A stretch of DNA of 6,582 nt from JBFWNZ01 sp050250795. Lineage in GTDB: Bacteria > Pseudomonadota > Alphaproteobacteria > UBA8366. Shown piece by piece: positions 1 through 5,304 of the stretch. Each line of letters starts with the position of its first letter. Positions within the stretch are counted from its first letter, which is position 1. The stretch covers positions 1 through 6,582 of the forward strand of contig JBFWNZ010000221.1 of assembly GCA_050250795.1 (NCBI GenBank), written 5' to 3'. Below the pieces are notes generated by a model. The model was given only the letters and a program-made list of their open reading frames with translations, made no database searches and was not told where the DNA came from. A program made the position numbers and the translations under genes.

Positions 1-199
1 ACGATGACACGGGACGGCCCAGCGCCTCCAACAGCACGGCCGGATCGCTGCCTGCCGGGAGTGCCGGGTCGAAACCGCTGACGACGGGCTTCAGCGCATC
101 CGGCGCCGAACCCTGGGCGCGCAGATGCCGGATCAGCCCGGCGGCGACGAAGGTCTTGCCGATATCCGTGCCGGTGCCGGTGACGAAGACGGCACTCAT
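1..199 (-). CDS. bioD: Dethiobiotin synthetase, N-terminal part (cut by left window edge)
   Basis: The first 66 residues of an ATP-dependent dethiobiotin synthetase (EC 6.3.3.3) read leftwards from an ATG at 199 and run off the window. In the family this cytoplasmic enzyme closes the ureido ring of DAPA with CO2 and ATP, the third step from KAPA to biotin. The visible part carries the P-loop GTGTDIGKT at residues 8-16 (nucleotide-binding Lys15) and the substrate-loop motif LKPVVSG with Lys37, the same position as the catalytic Lys37 of the E. coli enzyme. The start codon overlaps the bioF stop as ATGA (positions 199 to 196), and no Shine-Dalgarno is obvious just upstream, so translation is probably coupled to bioF. 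The frame is open to the edge. The remaining two thirds of a usual 210-230 residue protein lie outside, so completeness cannot be judged. Confidence 0.93.
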   Translation of the reverse strand, partial: MSAVFVTGTGTDIGKTFVAAGLIRHLRAQGSAPDALKPVVSGFDPALPAGSDPAVLLEALGRPVSS

Positions 200-1359
200 G
201 CCGGCCGGCGGAACGGGATGCGGGCCGCGACCAGGGCGGCGAGGCGCTCGATCTCGGCGTCCGGGTGATTGGCCGTGAAGGCGAACCGCAGCCGCGCGGT
301 GCCGGCGGGAACGGTCGGCGGACGGATCGGGGCGACCAGGAATCCCTCCTCCATCAGCATGGCAGAGGCAGCCAGGGTCGGTTCGGGTTCGCCGATCAGC
401 AGCGGCACGATGGGGCTCTCGGCCGGCGGCAGGTTGAGCCGCGCGGTGAAGAGCCGGGCCTTCTGCACCGGCCGGGCGGCATAGTCGGGTTCGGCCGCGA
501 TCAGGTCGAGCGCGGCAATGGCGGCGGCGACGGTCGCCGGCGGCAGGCCGGTGGAGTAGACCAGGGTGCGGGCACGGGTCTTCATCAGGTCGACGACCGG
601 CTTCGCCGCGCAGAGATAGCCGCCATAGCCGCCCACGGCCTTGGACAGCGTGCCCATCTGCAAGGGCACATCGGCCTTGGCGCCGTCGGCGAAGCTGGAG
701 CCGCGGCCGCCGCCGATCACGCCCAGCCCATGCGCGTCGTCGGTCATCAGCCAGGCATCGTGCCGGGCGCATAGATCGGCGAGGTCGTGCAGCGGCGCAA
801 GATCGCCGTCCATCGAGAACACGCCGTCGGTGACGAGAAGGGTGTGGCGCGCCTGTGGCCGCGCCGCCGCCAGAAGCTCCTCGGCATGCGCGACGTCGTT
901 GTGGCGGAAGGTCAGAATCCGGGCACCGGACAATTGTCCCCCCGACCAGATGCAGGCATGCGCCAGTTCGTCGACCAACACGAGGTCGTCCGCACCGGCC
1001 AAGGTCGGGATGATGCCGCTGTTGGCGAGATAGCCGGAGCCGAACACGCAGGCATCCTCGGTCCCCTTCACCGCCGCCAGCTTCGCTTCCAGTTGGGCGA
1101 ACAAGGGATGGTTGCCGGTGATGAGGCGCGAGGCGCCGGAGCCGACGCCATAGCGCTCGATGGCGGCGATGGCCGCCGCCTTGATCGCCGGGTGCTGGCT
1201 GAGATTCAGATAGTCGTTGCACGAGAAGGAGAGCAGGCGCCGCCCGCTGCGCACCACCCACATGCCGTCCTCGCGCGCGCTGTCCACCAGCGTGCGGCGA
1301 AGGGTCCGCCGGTCGAGGTCGGCCAGTTTGGCGCGGGCGAAGTCTTCGAGCGAGTGCAT
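196..1359 (-). CDS. bioF: 8-amino-7-oxononanoate (KAPA) synthase
   Basis: A 387-residue PLP enzyme of the alpha-oxoamine synthase family (fold type I), the length usual for BioF (EC 2.3.1.47). It condenses a pimeloyl thioester with L-alanine to give KAPA, CoA or ACP, and CO2 in the cytoplasm. Visible signatures in order are GSGASRLITGNH at 73-84, VTDGVFSMDGDLAPL at 176-190, the cofactor-binding TDDAHGLGV at 206-214, and GTLSKAVGG at 236-244 with the Schiff-base Lys240. The C-terminal PTVPAGTARLR (348-358) is also typical of BioF. Glycine C-acetyltransferase (Kbl) and 5-aminolevulinate synthase are relatives, but the bioD and bioB neighbours settle the call. The ATG at 1359 is preceded by AAGGA (complement of 1364-1368) at a short 4-nt spacing. 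It is the first gene of a bioFD unit, divergent from bioB. Confidence 0.96.
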   Translation of the reverse strand: MHSLEDFARAKLADLDRRTLRRTLVDSAREDGMWVVRSGRRLLSFSCNDYLNLSQHPAIKAAAIAAIERYGVGSGASRLITGNHPLFAQLEAKLAAVKGTEDACVFGSGYLANSGIIPTLAGADDLVLVDELAHACIWSGGQLSGARILTFRHNDVAHAEELLAAARPQARHTLLVTDGVFSMDGDLAPLHDLADLCARHDAWLMTDDAHGLGVIGGGRGSSFADGAKADVPLQMGTLSKAVGGYGGYLCAAKPVVDLMKTRARTLVYSTGLPPATVAAAIAALDLIAAEPDYAARPVQKARLFTARLNLPPAESPIVPLLIGEPEPTLAASAMLMEEGFLVAPIRPPTVPAGTARLRFAFTANHPDAEIERLAALVAARIPFRRPA

Positions 1360-1380
1360 GGGGTCCTTGCGCGGTTTGCC

Positions 1381-1409
1381 TTGACGGTCCGCGGGGTGTA
1401 CCGCTAGGT
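1381..1409 (+). promoter_or_regulatory. Candidate sigma70-type promoter for bioB-bioA
   Basis: TTGACG at 1381-1386 matches five of six bases of the -35 consensus and is followed after 17 bp by CTAGGT at 1404-1409, which resembles the CTAG-type -10 box also seen before metY. Transcription would start near 1416, leaving a leader of about 30-40 nt. An alternative -10, TACAAT at 1419-1424, is closer to consensus but has no good -35 at 17-18 bp. No BioR box of the TTATCTATAA type is present in this gap. Confidence 0.4.
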
Positions 1410-1423
1410 CGATGCGTCTACAA
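1395..1423 (-). promoter_or_regulatory. Candidate sigma70-type promoter for bioFD
   Basis: Read on the minus strand, TTGTAG (complement of 1418-1423) and TACACC (complement of 1395-1400) are separated by exactly 17 bp, matching -35 and -10 elements. Transcription would begin near 1388, giving a leader of about 28 nt before the bioF ATG. Both boxes are imperfect and the call rests on spacing and position only. It overlaps the candidate bioB promoter on the other strand. Confidence 0.4.
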
Positions 1424-1454
1424 TAGCGCCCGACAACAATCGGCAGTGCCGCAG

Positions 1455-2453
1455 ATGCCCGACACGCATGTTACCGCCGCGATTCCCCCTTCGCAGCCCG
1501 CCCCGGGAACGGTGCGCCACGACTGGACGCGCGACGAGTTGCGCGCCCTGTTCGCGCTGCCCTTCCCGGAACTCATGTTCCGGGCGCAGAGCGTGCATCG
1601 CATGCATTTCGATCCGGCGGAGGTGCAGGTCTCGACCCTGCTGTCGATCAAGACCGGCGGCTGTCCCGAGGATTGCGCCTATTGTCCGCAGAGCGCGCAC
1701 CACGAAGCGGTGCTGCCGGCGTCCAAGCTGATGGCGGTGGAGGGCGTGCTGGCCGAGGCGCGGGCCGCGCGCGATTCCGGTGCCAGCCGGTTCTGCATGG
1801 GTGCCGCCTGGCGCTCGCCCAAGGACCGCGACCTCGACACGGTCTGTGCGATGGTCGAAGGGGTGAAGGCGCTGGGCATGGAGACCTGCGTGACCCTCGG
1901 CATGCTGACGGCACCGCAGGCGCAGCGGCTCAAGGATTCGGGGCTCGACTACTACAACCACAATCTCGACACCTCGCCCGAGCACTATCCCACGATCATC
2001 TCGACCCGCACCTATCAGGACCGGTTGGACACGCTGGCGCATGTCCGCGACGCGGGGATCAATGTCTGCTGCGGCGGCATCGTCGGGCTGGGCGAGACGG
2101 GCGAGGACCGGGTCGGCATGATCCATGCGCTCGCCACCCTGCCGGCGCATCCGGAGAGCGTGCCGATCAACCTGCTGGTGCAGGTCGAGGGCACGCCGCT
2201 GGCCGACGGACGGACGGTCGATCCGCTGGATTTCGTGCGCACCGTCGCGGTGGCGCGGATCGCCATGCCGGCCTCCATGGTGCGGCTGTCGGCGGGACGC
2301 GAGGATATGAGCGACGAGATGCAGGCGCTGTGCTTCCTCGCCGGTGCGAACTCGATCTTCTACGGCCCCAAGCTGCTGACCACGCCGAACCCGGACCAGG
2401 ATCGCGACCGCCGCCTGCTCGACCGGCTCGGCATGGTGCCGATGCAGGGCTGA
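1455..2453 (+). CDS. bioB: Biotin synthase (radical SAM)
   Basis: Biotin synthase (EC 2.8.1.6) inserts sulfur into dethiobiotin using S-adenosylmethionine radicals and an auxiliary [2Fe-2S] cluster that serves as sulfur donor. From the ATG at 1455 it has 332 residues, the usual family size. The radical-SAM CxxxCxxC motif is in GGCPEDCAYCPQS (Cys70, Cys74, Cys77). The auxiliary-cluster ligands are all present: Cys114 in FCMGAAW, Cys145 in METCVTLG, Cys205 in INVCCGG and Arg277 in MVRLSAGR. YYNHNLDTSPE (166-176) is another family signature. The start is uncertain: an in-frame GTG at 1446 would add three residues, and neither start has a clear Shine-Dalgarno. I prefer the ATG. It is the first gene of the plus-strand bioB-bioA unit, divergent from bioF. 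The doublet Cys205-Cys206 is a small deviation from the E. coli Cys-Ser. Confidence 0.96.
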   Translation: MPDTHVTAAIPPSQPAPGTVRHDWTRDELRALFALPFPELMFRAQSVHRMHFDPAEVQVSTLLSIKTGGCPEDCAYCPQSAHHEAVLPASKLMAVEGVLAEARAARDSGASRFCMGAAWRSPKDRDLDTVCAMVEGVKALGMETCVTLGMLTAPQAQRLKDSGLDYYNHNLDTSPEHYPTIISTRTYQDRLDTLAHVRDAGINVCCGGIVGLGETGEDRVGMIHALATLPAHPESVPINLLVQVEGTPLADGRTVDPLDFVRTVAVARIAMPASMVRLSAGREDMSDEMQALCFLAGANSIFYGPKLLTTPNPDQDRDRRLLDRLGMVPMQG

Positions 2454-2467
2454 TACACCCTTTATCC

Positions 2468-2494
2468 CTCATGCTGAGCCTGACGAAGCATGAG
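2468..2494 (+). repeat. Palindromic repeat copy 1
   Basis: An 8-bp perfect stem, CTCATGCT (2468-2475) with AGCATGAG (2487-2494), encloses the 11-nt loop GAGCCTGACGA (2476-2486). Relative to copy 2 one stem pair is changed on both sides (positions 2473 and 2489), so pairing is kept. Confidence 0.8.
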
Positions 2495-2516
2495 CGGCCC
2501 CGCTGTCGGTGCGGGC

Positions 2517-2543
2517 CTCATCCTTCGTCAGGCTCAGGATGAG
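2517..2543 (-). repeat. Palindromic repeat copy 2 (inverted)
   Basis: An 8-bp perfect stem, CTCATCCT (2517-2524) with AGGATGAG (2536-2543), encloses the 11-nt loop TCGTCAGGCTC (2525-2535), which is the exact reverse complement of the loop in copy 1. Its right end abuts the purine-rich bioA ribosome-binding region. Confidence 0.8.
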
Positions 2544-2545
2544 GG

Positions 2546-2551
2546 GAGAGG
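2546..2551 (+). promoter_or_regulatory. Ribosome-binding site of bioA
   Basis: GAGAGG, 9 nt before the ATG at 2561, supports that start. It directly follows the repeat pair, so folding of the repeat in the mRNA could affect access to it. Confidence 0.5.
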
Positions 2552-2560
2552 GCCGGTCGT

Positions 2561-3850
2561 ATGGCGGTATCCGACGACGGCGGTGCAGGGACCGAACGGC
2601 CGGGCTGGTTCCACGCCGGCTATCCGCATGTCTGGCTGCCCTATACGCAGATGAAGACGGCCGCGCCGCCGCTGCCGGCGGTGCGCACCTATGGCAGCCG
2701 GATCGTGCTGGCGGACGGGCGCGAACTCGTCGATGGCATCGCAAGCTGGTGGACGGCCTGCCACGGCTATAACCATCCGCATATCGCCGAGGCCGTGCGG
2801 CACCAGCTCGACCTCATGCCGCATGTCATGTTCGGGGGACTGGCGAATGAGCCGGCGCTGACCCTGGCGCGGCGGCTGGCGGCGCTGCTGCCGGGCGACC
2901 TGTCGCATGTGTTCTTCAGCGACAGCGGCTCGGTGGCCGTCGAGGTCGCGATGAAGATGGTGACCCAGTACTGGCTGAACCGGGGTGAGCGCGGGCGCAC
3001 CCGCTTTCTCGCTTTTCGCGGCGCCTATCACGGTGACACCATCGCGACGATGTCGGTCTGCGACCCCGAGGAGGGGATGCACAGCCTGTTCGTCGGCCTG
3101 CTGCCGCCGCAGGTCATCGCCGACCTGCCGCGGGATGCGGCGGGCGAGGCGGCGCTGGACGAATTGCTGGCGCGCGAGGGGCGCGGCCTTGCCGGCATCC
3201 TGGTGGAGCCGTTGGTGCAGGGGGCGGGCGGCATGCTGTTCCACGGCCCCGACGTGCTGCGGCGGTTGCGCATGGCCGCCGACCGCCACGGGCTTCCGCT
3301 GATCTGCGACGAAATCTTCACCGGTTTCGGCCGCACTGGCACCATGTTCGCCTGCGAGGCGGCGGGGGTGGTGCCCGACATCGTGACGCTCTCCAAGGCG
3401 CTGACCGGCGGCGCCATGGCGCTGGCTGCGACAGTGGCGCGGACGCCGATCTTCGAGGCCTTCCTGTCCGACGATCCGGGCAAGGCGCTGATGCATGGGC
3501 CGACCTACATGGCGAACCCGCTGGCCTGCGCCGCCGCCAATGCCTCGCTCGACCTGTTCGCGACCGAGCCGCGGCTGGCCCAGGCGGCGGCCGTCGGCGC
3601 GGCGCTGGAACGCGGGCTCGCGCCCTGCCGCGTCCTGCCCGGCGTGCGGGATGTGCGGGTGCTGGGCGCCATCGGCGTGGTCGAACTCGACCGCATCGAC
3701 GATCTGAACGGCCTCAAGCGCCGCTTCGTGGATGCCGGCGCCTGGGTCCGGCCCTTCGGCCGCATCGTCTACCTGACGCCGGCGCTCAGCATCGGAGAGG
3801 AGGACTTGTCCATCCTCACCGATGCCGTCGTCGGGGTGCTTGGCGGTTAG
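2561..3850 (+). CDS. bioA: Adenosylmethionine--8-amino-7-oxononanoate aminotransferase (DAPA synthase)
   Basis: A 429-residue class III PLP aminotransferase, close to the E. coli BioA length (EC 2.6.1.62). It converts KAPA to 7,8-diaminopelargonate, normally with S-adenosylmethionine as amino donor. BioA-specific signatures are HVWLPYTQM (23-31), ASWWTACHGYNHP (61-73, active-site Trp pair), MFGGLANEPA (90-99), DSGSVAVEVAMKM (121-133) and GAYHGDT (154-160). The cofactor motif ICDEIFTGFGRTG has Asp250, and TLSKALTGG carries the Schiff-base Lys279. GPTYMANPLACAAANASL (313-330) is typical, and Arg397 in WVRPFG corresponds to the E. coli arginine that binds the substrate carboxylate. This set argues for the SAM-using enzyme rather than a lysine-using BioK-type relative, though donor choice cannot be proven here. 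It lies 107 nt after bioB, probably in one transcript, and ends in TAG overlapping the metY stop. Confidence 0.95.
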   Translation: MAVSDDGGAGTERPGWFHAGYPHVWLPYTQMKTAAPPLPAVRTYGSRIVLADGRELVDGIASWWTACHGYNHPHIAEAVRHQLDLMPHVMFGGLANEPALTLARRLAALLPGDLSHVFFSDSGSVAVEVAMKMVTQYWLNRGERGRTRFLAFRGAYHGDTIATMSVCDPEEGMHSLFVGLLPPQVIADLPRDAAGEAALDELLAREGRGLAGILVEPLVQGAGGMLFHGPDVLRRLRMAADRHGLPLICDEIFTGFGRTGTMFACEAAGVVPDIVTLSKALTGGAMALAATVARTPIFEAFLSDDPGKALMHGPTYMANPLACAAANASLDLFATEPRLAQAAAVGAALERGLAPCRVLPGVRDVRVLGAIGVVELDRIDDLNGLKRRFVDAGAWVRPFGRIVYLTPALSIGEEDLSILTDAVVGVLGG

Positions 3851-5145
3851 GCCTTCGCCGCTGCGTCCAGTGCCTGGGACAGGTCGGCGAGGATGTCGTC
3901 GATGTGCTCGATGCCGATGGACAGGCGCACATAGCCCTCGCTGACGCCGGAGCGAAGCTGGTCCTCGGCCGACAGCTGCGAGTGGGTGGTGGTCGCCGGG
4001 TGGATGGCCAGCGAGCGGGCGTCGCCGATATTGGCGACATGGTAGAACATCTTGAGCGCGTCGATGAAGGCGCGGCCCGCGGCGAGCCCGCCCTTCAACT
4101 CGAAGCCCACGAGGCCGCCGAATCCGCCCTTGAGATAGGTCTCGGCGCGGCGCTTCTGCTCCTTGTCGCCATGGGCGCCGGCGAAGATGACCTTTGATAC
4201 TTCCTTGCGCCCCTTCAGAAAGTCGGCGACGCGCGCGGCGTTGCGGCAATGCTCGCGCATGCGCAGCGGCAGCGTCTCAAGCCCCTGGATGAACTGGAAG
4301 GCGTTGAAGGGACTCATCGCCATGCCCATGTCGCGCAGCAGCGTGACCCGCGCCTTGATGATGTAGGCGATGGGGCCCAGCGGCTTCACCGCCTGCGTCC
4401 AGACCGCGCCGTGATAGCTGGGGTCCGGCCGGTTCAGCAGCGGGAAGCGGTCGGCATGCTTCTCCCAGTCGAAGTTGCCGCCATCGACGATCAGGCCGCC
4501 GATCGAGGTGCCGTGGCCGCCGATATATTTGGTCGTCGAATAGACGACCACGCTGGCGCCGTGATCGAAGGGCCGGCAGAGGATCGGCGCGGCCGTGTTG
4601 TCGACGATCAGCGGCACGCCCAGCTCGCGGCCGATCTTCGCCACCTCGGCGATGGGGAACACCGTCAGCTTCGGGTTCGGCAGCGTCTCGGCGTAATAGG
4701 CGCGGGTGCGGGTATCCGTCGCCCGGCGGAAGGCCTCGGGATCGGCGGGGTCGACGAAGCGCACCTCGATGCCCATGGTCTTGAGCGTGTTCTGGAACAG
4801 GTTCCAGGTGCCGCCATAGAGGTCGGTGGCCGACACGATGTTGTCGCCGGCCTCGGCGATGTTCTGGATCGCCATGGCCGAGGCCGCCTGGCCCGAACTG
4901 ACGGCGAGGGCGGCGACGCCGCCTTCGATGGCGGCCATCCGCTGCTCCAGCACGTCGCAGGTCGGATTCATGATGCGGGTGTAGATGTTGCCCAGTTCCT
5001 TGAGCGCGAACAGGTTCGCCGCATGCTCGGTATCGCGGAACTGGTAGGAGGTGGTCTGGTAGATCGGGACCGCCACGGAACCGGTCGTCGGATCGGCGCG
5101 GTAGCCGGCATGCAGGGCAAGCGTCTCGGGGTTCCGGCTGGTCAT
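3847..5145 (-). CDS. metY: O-acetylhomoserine sulfhydrylase (O-acetylhomoserine aminocarboxypropyltransferase)
   Basis: A 432-residue Cys/Met-metabolism PLP enzyme, the length typical of O-acetylhomoserine sulfhydrylases (EC 2.5.1.49) and longer than the roughly 390-residue cystathionine synthases and lyases. It makes homocysteine directly from O-acetylhomoserine and sulfide in the cytoplasm. Signatures are the N-terminal LHAGYRADPTTGSVAVPIYQ (11-30), NIYTRIMNPT (53-62), SSGQAASAMA (83-92), the cofactor aspartate Asp182 in IVDNT, and YSTTKYIGGHGTSIGG (202-217) with the Schiff-base Lys206. The C-terminal HPATTTHSQL (382-391) is typical. The start at 5145 has a perfect AGGAGG nine nt upstream. 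It converges on bioA with a 4-nt overlap and follows dctP on the same strand, but behind a terminator, so it is probably its own unit. O-succinylhomoserine use (MetZ) is less likely given length and motifs but is not excluded. Confidence 0.93.
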   Translation of the reverse strand: MTSRNPETLALHAGYRADPTTGSVAVPIYQTTSYQFRDTEHAANLFALKELGNIYTRIMNPTCDVLEQRMAAIEGGVAALAVSSGQAASAMAIQNIAEAGDNIVSATDLYGGTWNLFQNTLKTMGIEVRFVDPADPEAFRRATDTRTRAYYAETLPNPKLTVFPIAEVAKIGRELGVPLIVDNTAAPILCRPFDHGASVVVYSTTKYIGGHGTSIGGLIVDGGNFDWEKHADRFPLLNRPDPSYHGAVWTQAVKPLGPIAYIIKARVTLLRDMGMAMSPFNAFQFIQGLETLPLRMREHCRNAARVADFLKGRKEVSKVIFAGAHGDKEQKRRAETYLKGGFGGLVGFELKGGLAAGRAFIDALKMFYHVANIGDARSLAIHPATTTHSQLSAEDQLRSGVSEGYVRLSIGIEHIDDILADLSQALDAAAKA

Positions 5146-5154
5146 GGGGCGGTT

Positions 5155-5160
5155 CCTCCT
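5155..5160 (-). promoter_or_regulatory. Ribosome-binding site of metY
   Basis: On the minus strand this reads AGGAGG, a perfect Shine-Dalgarno, with 9 nt to the ATG at 5145. It is the strongest ribosome-binding site in the window and fixes the metY start. Confidence 0.85.
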
Positions 5161-5169
5161 GTCCGGGCT

Positions 5170-5185
5170 GCCGCCATTCGGCGGC
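5170..5185 (-). promoter_or_regulatory. Small hairpin in the metY leader
   Basis: On the minus strand GCCGCC, loop GAAT and GGCGGC form a 6-bp GC-only stem with a tetraloop, ending 9 nt before the AGGAGG. It lies within the predicted leader and could tune translation, but short stems are common in such GC-rich DNA. I see no SAM-II, SAM-I or other recognisable riboswitch core around it. Confidence 0.3.
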
Positions 5186-5199
5186 GTTGTCTCCCTCCG

Positions 5200-5228
5200 C
5201 TCTAGCCGGTTTCGCAGCGCACCCGCAA
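5200..5228 (-). promoter_or_regulatory. Candidate promoter of metY
   Basis: On the minus strand TTGCGG (complement of 5223-5228) is followed after exactly 17 bp by CTAGAG (complement of 5200-5205). The -10 box shares CTAG with the candidate bioB promoter. Transcription would start near 5192, giving a leader of about 47 nt. The element sits directly after the upstream terminator, which fits independent transcription of metY. Confidence 0.45.
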
Positions 5229-5237
5229 GGGGGGCGC

Positions 5238-5280
5238 AAAAACGAAACGCCCCGGCCCGGCTTGCCGCCGGACCGGGGCG
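5238..5280 (-). terminator. Rho-independent terminator of dctP
   Basis: Read on the minus strand, a 14-bp GC-rich stem (complement of 5267-5280 paired with complement of 5248-5261) closes a 5-nt loop, GGCAA, and is followed by the T-rich tract TTTCGTTTTT. All pairs are Watson-Crick except one G-U wobble in the minus-strand RNA. It begins 24 nt after the dctP stop. On the plus strand that wobble becomes a C-A mismatch and no T-tract follows, so it should act only on dctP transcription. Confidence 0.93.
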
Positions 5281-5304
5281 TCGTTCGTCAGACGCCGGCG
5301 AGCC

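Larger units (their letters stand above)
2466..2545. repeat. Inverted pair of palindromic intergenic repeats (REP/BIME-like)
   Basis: Two 29-bp arms, 2466-2494 and 2517-2545, are inverted copies of each other and match at 27 of 29 positions, separated by 22 bp. The unit begins 12 nt after the bioB stop and ends just before the bioA Shine-Dalgarno, so it fills most of the spacer between two probably cotranscribed genes. The central 22 bp can pair further, with CCCGC at 2499-2503 against GCGGG at 2511-2515. There is no T-tract on either side, so it does not look like an intrinsic terminator. From memory, palindromes built on a CTCATCCTGAGC-like core are dispersed through many alphaproteobacterial genomes; that cannot be tested in one window. 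Confidence 0.85.

Noticed and set aside
1404..2150. A minus-strand open frame opposite bioB reaching the divergent control region
   Set aside because: It is antisense to well-conserved bioB sequence and its translation resembles no family.
2466..2545. Terminator or CRISPR-like array between bioB and bioA
   Set aside because: There are only two copies, in inverted orientation and without spacers, and no T-tract follows on either strand, so neither label fits.
2534..4249. A 571-codon minus-strand open frame opposite bioA and into metY
   Set aside because: It is antisense to bioA, which has full family signatures, and its translation is a low-complexity Arg/His/Gln/Gly-rich string with no domain; long shadow frames are expected in GC-rich DNA.
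5146..5237. SAM riboswitch in the metY leader
   Set aside because: The leader has only one small GC hairpin; I cannot find the pseudoknot pairing and conserved A-rich stretches of SAM-II, or any other SAM class core.
4249..5239. Long open frames overlapping metY on both strands (4249-5205 plus, 4277-5239 minus)
   Set aside because: Both run through the metY coding region in other frames, and their translations are Arg/Gly/Ala-rich with no recognisable motif.
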